DNA of 58,185 bases from positions 1 through 58,185 of the forward strand of contig NZ_SUGA01000036.1 of assembly GCF_004963255.1 (NCBI RefSeq), in the 5' to 3' direction. Position 1 is the first letter of the stretch. The number at the start of each line of letters is the position of its first letter. Positions 50,119-58,185 of this stretch are shown here, one piece after another. Position numbers and translations under genes: made by a program. The notes under the pieces are model-generated. The model saw nothing but the letters and a program-made list of their open reading frames with translations. It made no database searches and was not told the origin of the DNA. The stretch is from Mesorhizobium sp. GTDB lineage: Bacteria > Pseudomonadota > Alphaproteobacteria > Rhizobiales > Rhizobiaceae.

Positions 50119-50793
50119 ATGCCGATTACGCTGCTTGACGGAATTCTCGTCGGCTTCACCCTGGTTTCAGCAATGCTCGCCATGGTGCGCGGCTTCTCCC
50201 GCGAAGTGCTGTCGGTGGTTTCCTGGGCAGCGGCGGCGGCAGCGGCTTTCTTCTTCTACAAGCCGGTCCTGCCCTACGTTCAGCCCTATATCGACAACGA
50301 CAAGATCGCGATGGCCGCTTCAGCGGGTATCGTCTTCCTGATCGCGTTGATCGTCGTCTCCGTCATCACGATGAAGCTTGCCGACTGGATCATCGATTCG
50401 CGCATCGGGGCGCTCGACCGCACCCTCGGCTTCCTCTACGGCGCGGCGCGCGGCATCCTGGTGGTTGCGGTGGCGCTTCTGTTCTTCAACTGGCTGGCCG
50501 GCGCCAAGGCGCCCGCCTGGATCGCCAACGCCAAGTCGCGGCCGTTGCTCGAGACGATCGGCGCCAAGCTCGAAAGCGTGCTGCCGGAAAACACCGAGGA
50601 ACTGGTCAACAAATACACGCATAAGGGCACGCCCCAGGCTGGCGCGCCGGCCACGACCGACCAGCCCGCGGCCGAGCCGCCGGCCGGCGACGACAACGCG
50701 CCGGCGCCCGACGACAGCGAGGGTGAGGCGCCTGCCGACAACGAGCCGGCTCCGGCGCCCGCCCCGGCTCCCGCTCCAGCGCCGGCAAACTGA
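50119..50793 (+). CDS. cvpA: CvpA family membrane protein
   Basis: 224 aa. ITLLDGILVGFTLVSAMLAMVRG and four hydrophobic helices match CvpA, originally found as a colicin V production protein and usually encoded just before purF, as here. A Pro/Ala-rich, charged C-terminal tail follows the last helix. Its function in membrane or envelope integrity is only partly known. It is followed by purF after 84-114 bp. Confidence 0.9.
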   Translation: MPITLLDGILVGFTLVSAMLAMVRGFSREVLSVVSWAAAAAAAFFFYKPVLPYVQPYIDNDKIAMAASAGIVFLIALIVVSVITMKLADWIIDSRIGALDRTLGFLYGAARGILVVAVALLFFNWLAGAKAPAWIANAKSRPLLETIGAKLESVLPENTEELVNKYTHKGTPQAGAPATTDQPAAEPPAGDDNAPAPDDSEGEAPADNEPAPAPAPAPAPAPAN

Positions 50794-50907
50794 AATCCAG
50801 GCCGGCCATAGCGCTGGCGTGAGGCATTTTGTGAATGCCTGACGAGGTGCGTTGCGTTCCGTCAGAGATCGCCCTATATGGCGGCTTTAGCGGAGCTTGA
50901 GCACCAG

Positions 50908-52389
50908 ATGGCAGACTCAACGGCAGATGCAGGCAATGTCCTTTCCGCCGAGGCCGACGACCATTTCCATGACGAATGCGGCGTGTTCGGCATTTTCGGC
51001 CGGCAGGACGCGGCGGCAATCGTCACACTCGGCCTGCACGCCCTGCAGCATCGCGGCCAGGAAGCGGCCGGCATCGTCTCCTATGACGGCACCCAGTTCC
51101 ATGTCGAACGCCATGTCGGTCTGATCGGCGACACCTTCACCAAGCAGCGTGTCATCGACAGCTTGCAGGGCAATCGCGCCATCGGCCATACGCGCTATGC
51201 CACCACCGGCGGCGCCGGCCTGCGCAACATCCAGCCCTTCTTCGCCGAGCTTGCGGAGGGCGGTCTTGCCGTCGCCCACAACGGCAACCTCACCAACGCC
51301 CTCACCGTGCAGCGCGCGCTGCAGAAGCAGGGCTCGATCTTCTCCTCGACCTCCGACACCGAGACGCTGCTGCATCTGGTCGCGACCAGCAAGGAGCGCG
51401 ACCTGAACTCGCGCTTCATCGAGGCGGTGCGCCAGGTGGAGGGCGCCTTCTCGCTGGTGGCGATGACGGCCAAGAAGATGATCGGCTGCCGCGACCCGCT
51501 CGGCATCCGGCCGCTGGTGCTGGGCGATCTCGACGGCGCCTGGATCCTCGCTTCGGAGACCTGCGCGCTCGACATCATCGGCGCACGCTTCGTGCGCGAC
51601 ATCAAGCCCGGCGAGATGGTGGTCATCACCTCCAAGGGGATCGAGAGCATCTTCCCGTTCGAGCCGCAGAAGACGCGTTTCTGCATTTTCGAATATGTCT
51701 ATTTCGCGCGGCCGGATTCCTCGGTCGAGGGCCGCAACGTCTATGAGGTGCGCAAGCGCATCGGCGCGGAACTGGCGCAGGAAAACCCGGTCGAGGCCGA
51801 CATCGTCGTGCCGGTGCCGGATTCCGGCACGCCGGCGGCGATCGGCTTCTCCCAGGCCGCCGGCATTCCCTTCGAGCTCGGCATCATCCGCAACCACTAT
51901 GTCGGGCGCACCTTCATCCAGCCTGGCGATTCGATCCGCCACATGGGCGTGAAGCTCAAGCACAACGCCAACCGCCGCATGATCGAGGGCAAGCGCGTGG
52001 TGCTGGTTGACGATTCGATTGTGCGCGGCACCACCAGCCAGAAGATCGTGCAGATGGTGCGCGATGCCGGCGCGAAGGAAGTGCATATGCGCATCGCCTC
52101 GCCGCCGACCAGCGCATCCTGCTTCTACGGCGTCGACACGCCGGAGAAGTCGAAGCTGCTCGCATCGCGCATGTCGGTCGAGGAGATGGCCGAGTTCATC
52201 CGTGTCGATTCGCTCGGCTTCCTGTCGATCGACGGGCTGTATCGTGCCGTCGGCGAGGCGCGCCGCGACAACGACCAGCCGCAATTCTGCGACGCCTGCT
52301 TCACGGGACAGTACCCCACCCGCCTGCTCGACTTCGAAGGCCACGACAATGTGCGCACGCTGTCGCTGCTGGCGTCGAGCGGGTCGTAG
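50908..52389 (+). CDS. purF: Amidophosphoribosyltransferase
   Basis: 493 aa. First committed step of purine synthesis: PRPP and glutamine to 5-phosphoribosylamine. After a short propeptide the nucleophilic Cys is C24 in HDECGVFGIFG, followed by the glutamine amidotransferase domain (GHTRYATTGGAGLRNIQPF). The PRPP site is VVLVDDSIVRGTT. CDACFTGQYP near the end shows the [4Fe-4S] Bacillus-type enzyme. An ATG ten codons upstream (50878) is an alternative start; neither has a strong ribosome site. Confidence 0.96.
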   Translation: MADSTADAGNVLSAEADDHFHDECGVFGIFGRQDAAAIVTLGLHALQHRGQEAAGIVSYDGTQFHVERHVGLIGDTFTKQRVIDSLQGNRAIGHTRYATTGGAGLRNIQPFFAELAEGGLAVAHNGNLTNALTVQRALQKQGSIFSSTSDTETLLHLVATSKERDLNSRFIEAVRQVEGAFSLVAMTAKKMIGCRDPLGIRPLVLGDLDGAWILASETCALDIIGARFVRDIKPGEMVVITSKGIESIFPFEPQKTRFCIFEYVYFARPDSSVEGRNVYEVRKRIGAELAQENPVEADIVVPVPDSGTPAAIGFSQAAGIPFELGIIRNHYVGRTFIQPGDSIRHMGVKLKHNANRRMIEGKRVVLVDDSIVRGTTSQKIVQMVRDAGAKEVHMRIASPPTSASCFYGVDTPEKSKLLASRMSVEEMAEFIRVDSLGFLSIDGLYRAVGEARRDNDQPQFCDACFTGQYPTRLLDFEGHDNVRTLSLLASSGS

Positions 52390-52405
52390 GCCGCGGTATC
52401 TGTTT

Positions 52406-52452
52406 TGACGCAATTCCGGACGGAAAACCGTCAGACACTTTCCTGGAATTGC
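52406..52452. repeat. GCAATTCC palindromic repeat, copy 3
   Basis: First of two tandem copies immediately after purF: TGACGCAATTCCGGACGGAA ... TTTCCTGGAATTGC. It is about 59 bp from the start of one copy to the start of the next. It may be the purF terminator. Confidence 0.88.
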
Positions 52453-52464
52453 AGTGTTTGTTTC

Positions 52465-52512
52465 TGACGCAATTCCGGACGGAAAACCGTTAGACACTTT
52501 TCCTGGAATTGC
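52465..52512. repeat. GCAATTCC palindromic repeat, copy 4
   Basis: Second tandem copy, differing from copy 3 at only a few positions (CCGTTAG for CCGTCAG). It ends 21 bp before the SDR start codon. Confidence 0.88.
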
Positions 52513-52533
52513 TTAGCTCACGGACATTCTCGC

Positions 52534-53277
52534 ATGACCCTCGACCTTTCCGGCCGCGTGGCGGTCGTCACCGGCGCCTCGCGCGGCATCGGCTATTTCA
52601 TCGCCAAGGAACTGGCGGCAGCCGGCGCGCATGTCGTCGCGGTGGCGCGCACGGTGGGCGGGCTGGAAGAGCTCGACGACCAGATCAAGGCTGATGGGCG
52701 CGGACAGGCAACGCTGGTGCCGCTCGACCTCACCGACATGGCAGGCATCGACCGGCTGGGCGGCGCCATCCATGAGCGCTGGGGCAAGCTCGACATCCTT
52801 GTCGCCAACGCCGCCGTGCTCGGCGTCATTTCGCCGATCGGCCATGTCGAGGCCAAGACCTTCGAGAAGGTGATGACCATCAACGTCACCGCGACGTGGC
52901 GACTGATCCGATCGGTCGACCCGCTGCTCAGGCTTTCCGATGCCGGCCGCGCCATCATCATGTCCGCCAACTCCGCCCATTCGGCGCGTGCCTTCTGGGC
53001 GCCCTACGCGGCGTCCAAGGCGGCGGTGGAGACGATGATGCGCTCCTGGGCGCATGAGACCGAGAGCCTGCCGCTCAGGGTCAACGCCGCCGATCCCGGC
53101 GCCACCCGCACGGCGATGCGCGCGCAGGCGATGCCCGGCGAGGATCCGGAGACGCTGCCGCATCCGTCCGAGATCGCCAGGCGCATCGTGCCGCTGGCAA
53201 GCCCGGGACTGAAGGAGACGGGCCTGATCTTCCAGGCCAAGCACAACCGCTTCGTCGCCTACCGGCAACCGGAATAA
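52534..53277 (+). CDS. Short-chain dehydrogenase/reductase
   Basis: 247 aa. VVTGASRGIGYFIAKEL binds NAD(P), LVANAAVLG is the N-A-A variant of NNAG, MSANSAH carries the catalytic serine and YAASKAAVE supplies Y and K. The extra C-terminal block LPHPSEIARRIVPLASPGL resembles the YciK-like/SDR subgroup. The substrate is unknown. It follows the tandem repeats and is transcribed separately from purF or by read-through. Confidence 0.9.
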   Translation: MTLDLSGRVAVVTGASRGIGYFIAKELAAAGAHVVAVARTVGGLEELDDQIKADGRGQATLVPLDLTDMAGIDRLGGAIHERWGKLDILVANAAVLGVISPIGHVEAKTFEKVMTINVTATWRLIRSVDPLLRLSDAGRAIIMSANSAHSARAFWAPYAASKAAVETMMRSWAHETESLPLRVNAADPGATRTAMRAQAMPGEDPETLPHPSEIARRIVPLASPGLKETGLIFQAKHNRFVAYRQPE

Positions 53278-53445
53278 TTCGAGTTCAAAAAGCGTCGCGG
53301 CAGGCCGAGCCCGCCTGGCGAAAGCCCTCTTCACGGGTCTGTGAACGGTGCTGCGGAAGCATGTCCCGCCGCCCTGCTTTCGCCGTGCTGAGGGAGTTGC
53401 TAGGATCGGTCCGACTCCGACATTCAAGCAAAGTGAGGAATTCCC

Positions 53446-53670
53446 ATGGCTGCTACTCCCAGCGTAGCGTTGGTCTGGTATCTGGTGATCGCCGGCCCGC
53501 AAGGCGGCATGGTGGTGCTGCCCAGCACCTTCGACACCCGCGAGCAATGCACAAACGCCATCACCGAATATCAGAAGCAGCCGACCCCGCAGGGCTGGGC
53601 CGTGCAATGCGTGCCGAGCGCCTCGCCGTTTACGGATGAAGGGGACGCGGAGACGCCGTCGGCGCAGTAG
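53446..53670 (+). CDS. Small protein of unknown function
   Basis: 74 aa. It has a short hydrophobic start (SVALVWYLVIAGP), two cysteines (EQCTNA and VQCVPS) that could form a disulfide, and an acidic tail. No known family recognised. AGGAATT-type purines lie upstream of the ATG. It is the only forward gene between the SDR gene and a repeat at 53676, just 6 bp beyond its stop. Confidence 0.68.
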   Translation: MAATPSVALVWYLVIAGPQGGMVVLPSTFDTREQCTNAITEYQKQPTPQGWAVQCVPSASPFTDEGDAETPSAQ

Positions 53671-53675
53671 GCAAC

Positions 53676-53809
53676 ACTCCCCCTCACCCAGCCTCCGCTT
53701 CGCTCGGCTGACCTCTCCCCGCTGGGGAGAGGAGGCTGTCAGCGCCGGTGCCAATCTCTTCTCCCCACCGGGGAGAAGGTGGCCGCGTAGCGGCCGGATG
53801 AGGGGGCGT
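53676..53809. repeat. CCCCTCA...TGAGGGG composite inverted intergenic repeat
   Basis: CTCCCCCTCACCCAGCCTCC at the left and CGGATGAGGGGGCG at the right are the arms. Between them are two smaller stem pairs: CTCTCCCC/GGGGAGAG and TTCTCCCC/GGGGAGAA. The rightmost part (CGCGTAGCGGCCGGATGAGG) is a recurrent rhizobial intergenic motif. It fills the gap between convergent genes. Confidence 0.8.
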
Positions 53810-53815
53810 CGCGCT

Positions 53816-54322
53816 TCACCGCCCCGCGCTTACGCTCAGCGCCGGCTTGTTGTTGATCGTCTGGAACACCACGCAGTAGCGCTCGGTGAGCTTCATCAGC
53901 GAATCGATGCGCTCCTGCGGCTCGTCGGTGTCGAGGTCGAACTCCAGCCTTATCTCGCGAAAACCAACCGGCGCGTCGCGGGCAACGCCGAGCGTGCCGC
54001 GGAAATCGAGGTCACCCTCGGCTTCGACGCTGGCGTTGCCGAGCTTGAACTCCAGCGCGGTGGCCACAGCCTTCAGCGTCACGCCCGCGCAGGCGACCAG
54101 CGCCTCCAGCAGCATGTCGCCAGAACATAGCTCCAGGCCCGAGCCGCCGGTGGCTGGATGAAGGCCGGCAACCGCGAGCGCCCTGCCCGTCTCCACCTTG
54201 CAGGCGATCGACTGATCGTCCAGCGTGCCGCGCGCTCTCAGCGTGATCAGCGCCTTGGCGGCGTCGTCGCGATAGGCTTCCTTCAGCGGAGCCTGCATGG
54301 CTTTGAGTGCGGTGGCGTCCAT
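53816..54322 (-). CDS. OsmC/Ohr family peroxiredoxin-like protein
   Basis: 168 aa. The OsmC fold with LCSGDMLLEALVACAGVTLKAVA, which contains the second-helix cysteine of the peroxidatic pair; the first cysteine is in SIACKVE. Family members reduce organic hydroperoxides. The spacing fits OsmC-like rather than Ohr proper, and the resolving chemistry is uncertain. It is convergent with the small unknown gene, from which it is separated by the composite repeat. It is divergent from the S10 peptidase gene. Confidence 0.86.
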   Translation of the reverse strand: MDATALKAMQAPLKEAYRDDAAKALITLRARGTLDDQSIACKVETGRALAVAGLHPATGGSGLELCSGDMLLEALVACAGVTLKAVATALEFKLGNASVEAEGDLDFRGTLGVARDAPVGFREIRLEFDLDTDEPQERIDSLMKLTERYCVVFQTINNKPALSVSAGR

Positions 54323-54380
54323 GGTGCTGTCCTTTTCGATAAGTCTCCGAACTTGATAGCACTGTTATGCTGGCGCGACA

Positions 54381-54540
54381 GCGCCCCCTCTGTCCTGCCG
54401 GACATCTCCCCCACTTGGGGGGAGAATTGGCAGCTTCTCCGGCGGCGCCCTTTCGTCAACGTCGGAAATTGGCGAAGGCCGACGCGACATCTGATCTCCC
54501 CCCTCGTGGGGGAGATGGCCGGCAGGCCTGAGGGGGGCGC
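54381..54540. repeat. Giant inverted intergenic repeat (RIME-like), copy 2
   Basis: 160 bp from GCGCCCCCTC to AGGGGGGCGC, homologous along its length to 14192-14350 including the arm hairpins and the central ATTGGCGAA. It lies within the 301-bp gap between osmC and the S10 peptidase gene, on the peptidase gene's 5' side. Confidence 0.88.
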
Positions 54541-54623
54541 GAAGGAACTCGACGTTTGCGAATAGTTTCTTTGACTTCCTTCGTTCCGGCCATACCTTTG
54601 CGATGTCATTCCGCGGAGCCGTC

Positions 54624-56123
54624 ATGCGATCCAAGCTCGTCCCCCTTATCCTTCTGGCGCTTGCCGCTTTCGCCCAGCCGGGCTTCGCCGCGGAAGCACC
54701 CGAGCGCCCCGCGCCCCAAGGCGGCGTGCTATCTCTGTTGCCGCCGCCGCAGGTGACCGAGCATTCGATCACGCTTGGCGGGCGCAAGCTGGATTACCAG
54801 GCCAAGGCCGGCACGGTCTCGCTCCTGTCGGGCAAGGGCGAGGTCACGGCCGAGATCTTCTATGTCGCCTACACGCAGCAGTCGTCTGCTCCGGCGAAGG
54901 ATCGGCCGGTCACCTTCGTTTTCAATGGCGGGCCAGGCGCGGCGTCTGCCTATCTGCATCTCGGCGCGATCGGGCCACGCATCGTCGAGACAGCCGCCGA
55001 CGGCGAGTTCCGCCGGCCGCCGCAAAAGCTCATCGACAATCCCGACAGTTGGCTCGACATGAGCGACCTCGTCTTCGTCGATCCGGTCGGCACCGGCTAC
55101 AGCCGCGAGGCGCCGGGGCATGAGGGCAAGGAGTTCTGGAGCGTCGACGCCGACGCCAGCTCGGTCGGCGCCTTCATCCGGCTCTATCTGGCGCAGAACG
55201 GCCGCACCGGTTCGCCGCTGTTTCTCGCCGGCGAAAGCTATGGCGGCTTTCGCGCCGCGCTGCTCGCCCGCACGCTGCAGGAGGATGTGGGCCTCAGCCC
55301 CAGCGGCATCGTGCTGATCTCGCCGGCGCTGGAGTTCATGCTGGTGCGGCCCGACCAGTTCGACCAGTTGCATTGGGCGCTGGAGCTGCCTTCGCTGGCG
55401 GCGACCCGCCTGAAGAGCGACGGCGTGAGCGGCGATGCGCTGCGCGACAGGCTGGCCGACGTCGAGCATTATGCGCTCGGCGATTACCTGACGGCGCTGA
55501 ACAGCGGGCTGGAGCAGGGTGGCAAGCTCGCCAGTGGGCGCGTTTCGGAACTCACCGGCCTGCCGCTCGAGCTCGTGCAACGCAATTTCGCCCGCATCCC
55601 CACCGGGCTCTTCGCCAAGGAATTCCAGCGCGCCACGGGCAAGGTGCTCAGCCCGTATGACGCCACGATCGGCACCGCCGACCTCGCGCCGCAAAGTGCG
55701 CGCGACGCCGGTCCCGATCCGGTGCTCGACCGCAGCGTTCCGGTCCTGACCTCCGCCTTCGTCGCCTATGTCCGCGACGAGCTGAACTACCGCACCGATA
55801 TCAGCTACCGGCTGCTCAATGGCGAGGTCACCCGCAACTGGGACTACGGCACTTCGGGCCAGGGCTATGCCGGCGTGATGAACGATTTGCAGCGGGCGCG
55901 TTCACTCAACCCGGCCCTCGGAGTCGTCATCGTCAACGGCTATACCGACCTGGTCACGCCCTATCTCGCCTCACGTTACCTGGTGAACCAGCTTCCTTCG
56001 CTGTCAGATGCTAAGCCGATCCGCCTCGACGTGGTCGAGGGCGGCCACATGATGTATCTACGACCGGACGGCCGGCGCGCCCTGAAGGACGCGGCATCGG
56101 AGCTCTATCAGGCGACGCAGTGA
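54624..56123 (+). CDS. Exported S10 family serine carboxypeptidase
   Basis: 499 aa. Signal peptide MRSKLVPLILLALAAFAQPG, cut near GFA-AE. Catalytic serine in FLAGESYGGFRAAL, aspartate in VNGYTDLVTPY and histidine in VEGGHMMYLRP, all in the S10 order; the oxyanion region is NGGPGAASAYLH. Periplasmic enzyme releasing C-terminal residues from peptides; bacterial members are common but poorly characterised. I use the ATG at 54624, six bases after GGAG, rather than the one at 54603. Confidence 0.93.
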   Translation: MRSKLVPLILLALAAFAQPGFAAEAPERPAPQGGVLSLLPPPQVTEHSITLGGRKLDYQAKAGTVSLLSGKGEVTAEIFYVAYTQQSSAPAKDRPVTFVFNGGPGAASAYLHLGAIGPRIVETAADGEFRRPPQKLIDNPDSWLDMSDLVFVDPVGTGYSREAPGHEGKEFWSVDADASSVGAFIRLYLAQNGRTGSPLFLAGESYGGFRAALLARTLQEDVGLSPSGIVLISPALEFMLVRPDQFDQLHWALELPSLAATRLKSDGVSGDALRDRLADVEHYALGDYLTALNSGLEQGGKLASGRVSELTGLPLELVQRNFARIPTGLFAKEFQRATGKVLSPYDATIGTADLAPQSARDAGPDPVLDRSVPVLTSAFVAYVRDELNYRTDISYRLLNGEVTRNWDYGTSGQGYAGVMNDLQRARSLNPALGVVIVNGYTDLVTPYLASRYLVNQLPSLSDAKPIRLDVVEGGHMMYLRPDGRRALKDAASELYQATQ

Positions 56124-56262
56124 TCCCCGACCGGCCTCCGGCAACGACCTGCGCCAACGCAAGCGCCGCGCTGGAGCAGCGCCTTGCAAGCTTTCGCCCG
56201 TATAGCTGGAGCAACGGTCCCGGCTGGGGCGGAGCCGCCCCACGCAATCACGCTGAAACCGC

Positions 56263-57156
56263 ATGGCCGATATCGTCGTCCTCGAAAGCCGCGAAAGGGT
56301 GCTGGCCGGCATCCTGTTCACGGCTGCCGCCTATTTCCTGTTTTCGGCGCAGGACGCCTCGATCAAGTTGTTGGTCGCCGGCATGACAGTCTGGCAGATC
56401 ATGTTCGTCCGCTCGATCACCGTTCTCCTCGCCTGCGGCGCGATCGGCGGCAAGCGGCTGTTTGCCGACACGATCGATTCACCGATCGTCAGGCCGATGC
56501 TGGTGCGCAGCGCCTTCACGCAGGCCGCGTGGCTTTGCTACTACAACGCCGCGCGCTCGCTGCAGCTCGCCGAGCTCACCACCATCTATTACGCAGCACC
56601 CATCATCGTCACCGTGCTGTCCGTGGTGATCTTGGGCGAGACGGTGCCGCTGCTGCGCTGGATCGCGGTCTTCGTCGGCTTCGTGGGCGTCTTCATCGCC
56701 TGCGATCCGACGCGGCTCGGCCTCTCCGTGCCGGTGCTGCTGGTGCTGGCGGCCGCCGTGCTTTGGGGGATCGCCGTTGTGCTTTTGCGCAAGACGGCGC
56801 TGCAGGAGCGCACGATGATCCAGCTCGTGCTCAACAATTTCTATTTCCTGCTCTTTTCGGCCGTGCCGGCGCTGCTGTGGTGGCGCATGCCTGACGGAAC
56901 GCAGCTGCTTTTGCTCCTCAGCGTCGGCGCGCTCGGCGGGGTGGCGCAATATGTGCTGTTCGAAGGTATGAAGCGCGCCCCGGTGTCGATCGTGGCGCCG
57001 TTCGAATACACCTCGCTGGTCTGGGCCTTCGCGCTAGGCTTCGCCATCTGGGGCGACGTGCCGCGCACGGAGGTATTCATGGGCGCGGCGCTGATCATCG
57101 GCGCCGGCCTGCTCATTGTCGTCAACGAGCATTTCCGCAAGCGGGAGCAGGCCTGA
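56263..57156 (+). CDS. EamA (DMT) family transporter, first copy
   Basis: 297 aa, ten predicted membrane helices in two EamA halves (LAGILFTAAAYFLFSAQDAS opens the first; VLLVLAAAVLWGIAVVLLRK opens the second). Drug/metabolite exporters of this type move amino acids, nucleobases or other small molecules out of the cell. It starts 139 bp after the S10 gene. A second EamA gene follows 40 bp later. Substrate unknown. Confidence 0.9.
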   Translation: MADIVVLESRERVLAGILFTAAAYFLFSAQDASIKLLVAGMTVWQIMFVRSITVLLACGAIGGKRLFADTIDSPIVRPMLVRSAFTQAAWLCYYNAARSLQLAELTTIYYAAPIIVTVLSVVILGETVPLLRWIAVFVGFVGVFIACDPTRLGLSVPVLLVLAAAVLWGIAVVLLRKTALQERTMIQLVLNNFYFLLFSAVPALLWWRMPDGTQLLLLLSVGALGGVAQYVLFEGMKRAPVSIVAPFEYTSLVWAFALGFAIWGDVPRTEVFMGAALIIGAGLLIVVNEHFRKREQA

Positions 57157-57196
57157 TGACAGAGAGCTGTCAGGAACAACCGGGTAGGCTAGCGCT

Positions 57197-58114
57197 ATGA
57201 CGGACACGCTTGAGATGCCTGAAAAGCTCACGCATGCCGCCGCCGACGCAGCGGCCGAGCGCACGCTTGGCATCATCCTGATCTCGGCATCGGCCATCGC
57301 TTTCGCGCTTACCGGCGTGCTGACCAAGTCGATCCACGCCGATCCGCTGACGATCACCTGCTGGCGCGGTTTTTTCGGCTCGATCCTGATCAGCCTCTAT
57401 GTGCTCTGGCGCCGCCGGCGCTCGGGCGGACGCGAAAGCCTGAGACTGGGCTGGCGGGGCTGGCTGCTGGCGGTGGAAGGAGCAGCGATCAGCATCGCCT
57501 TCATCTCGGCGTTCAAATACACCTATGTCGCCAATGTCGCGGTCATCTACGCGACCTCGCCCTTCATCGCCGCGCTTCTTGCCTTCCTTCTGGTGCGGGA
57601 GAAATTCCGGCTGCAGACGATGCTGGCCGCGGCCGTGTCGCTGTGCGGCGTCTCCATCATGGTGGGCGGCGGCCTCGGCAGCGGCCATCTGTTCGGCGAC
57701 GGGCTGGCGCTTTTGATGACCGCCGGCAGCGCGCTCTACATGATCATGGTGCGGGCCTTCCGTGATTCGCCGGTCGTGTGGGCGGGCGCGGTCTCGGCCT
57801 TCCTGCTCTTCGTGCTCGGCTGGTTCGTCACCGATCCGCTGGCCGTCTCGACGCGCGACGTGGTGCTGCTTGCCACCTTCGGCTGCTCCTTCGCGCTGGC
57901 CTCGATCCTGTGGACGGAAGGCTCGCGGCTTATCCCTGCCGCCGAATCCGGCCTGCTGGGCTCTGCCGAGGTGCCGTTCGCCATCCTGTTTGCCCTGATC
58001 TTCCTCGGCGAAGCCCCGCCCATGGCCAGCGTCATCGGCGGCGCCATCGTGCTTTGCGCGGTCTTTGCCCATGCCGGCCGCGACTGGCTGAAGGCGAAAT
58101 CGGCGCGCTCGTAA
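57197..58114 (+). CDS. EamA (DMT) family transporter, second copy
   Basis: 305 aa, ten helices, two EamA repeats (ILISASAIAFALTGVLTKSI and LLMTAGSALYMIMVRAF). It is clearly related in topology to the gene just upstream but differs greatly in sequence, so it is not a recent duplication. Same strand with a 40-bp gap, so the pair may be co-transcribed. Substrate unknown. Confidence 0.9.
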   Translation: MTDTLEMPEKLTHAAADAAAERTLGIILISASAIAFALTGVLTKSIHADPLTITCWRGFFGSILISLYVLWRRRRSGGRESLRLGWRGWLLAVEGAAISIAFISAFKYTYVANVAVIYATSPFIAALLAFLLVREKFRLQTMLAAAVSLCGVSIMVGGGLGSGHLFGDGLALLMTAGSALYMIMVRAFRDSPVVWAGAVSAFLLFVLGWFVTDPLAVSTRDVVLLATFGCSFALASILWTEGSRLIPAAESGLLGSAEVPFAILFALIFLGEAPPMASVIGGAIVLCAVFAHAGRDWLKAKSARS

Positions 58115-58185
58115 AAAAATTTCGCCAATCACGGAACCATCATCCGGCACAGGCATTGTTAGATCGACGGGTCACCCCCCAAGTC

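Noticed and set aside
50917..52497. A 526-codon reverse open frame opposite purF
   Set aside because: Antisense of conserved PurF residues; no ribosome site or family.

Overview
The window is high-GC DNA with the gene content and order of an alphaproteobacterium of the order Rhizobiales, most likely Mesorhizobium or a close relative. Three blocks support this: fabD-fabG-acpP-fabF-mltG-yicC-gmk, lptF-lptG-lptD-surA-pdxA-rsmA opposite pepA-holC, and rpsF-rpsR-rplI ... dnaB ... radA-cvpA-purF. The intergenic spaces carry palindromic repeats of the kind common in rhizobia. I saw no rRNA, tRNA, CRISPR array, prophage or intact insertion sequence. Layout. 1-10.7 kb is accessory/regulatory: a glutathione transferase, a histone H1-like Lys/Ala protein, DinB/TetR, a YCII (DGPF) protein with an ECF42-type sigma factor behind a well-matched ECF promoter, a LysE exporter, DoxX and VOC genes facing an AraC regulator, RlmJ, and a TetR gene divergent from an exported AhpD-like protein with two near-identical operator palindromes between them. 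10.9-14.2 kb is a forward set (flippase-like membrane protein, polyprenyl-phosphate glycosyltransferase, ATP-grasp enzyme). It converges on 14.4-20.6 kb, a tightly coupled reverse operon of six genes: KAS III-like synthase, NAD-dependent reductase/epimerase, metallo-beta-lactamase-fold hydrolase, adenylate-forming enzyme, GNAT-like protein and Rieske oxygenase. Four of its five junctions are 4-nt overlaps. This is the best candidate for an undescribed biosynthetic pathway. Next to it is a lone gene resembling type VI secretion immunity protein Tdi1. 21-31.6 kb is core: HolC, PepA, LPS export (LptF, LptG, LptD), a SurA-like chaperone, PdxA and RsmA. 31.6-32.8 kb holds a DUF1330 protein and a small antitoxin/Fic pair whose Fic motif lacks its second arginine. 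32.8-39.4 kb is the reverse fatty-acid and cell-envelope block, opposite a large LTA-synthase-like membrane phosphotransferase. 41.9-52.4 kb is the ribosomal/replication/purine block, with cyclopropane fatty acid synthase, YnfA and Rsm22 inserted before dnaB and a low-GC unknown gene translationally coupled to radA. 52.5-58.1 kb has an SDR oxidoreductase, a small unknown protein, an OsmC protein, an exported S10 carboxypeptidase and two EamA transporters. Several repeat families are present: a 160-bp giant inverted repeat (two copies), a GCAATTCC palindrome (four copies, two in tandem), a CATGATGTCGTCCGAAA palindrome (two copies) and others. Some touch or overlap the stop codons of flanking genes.
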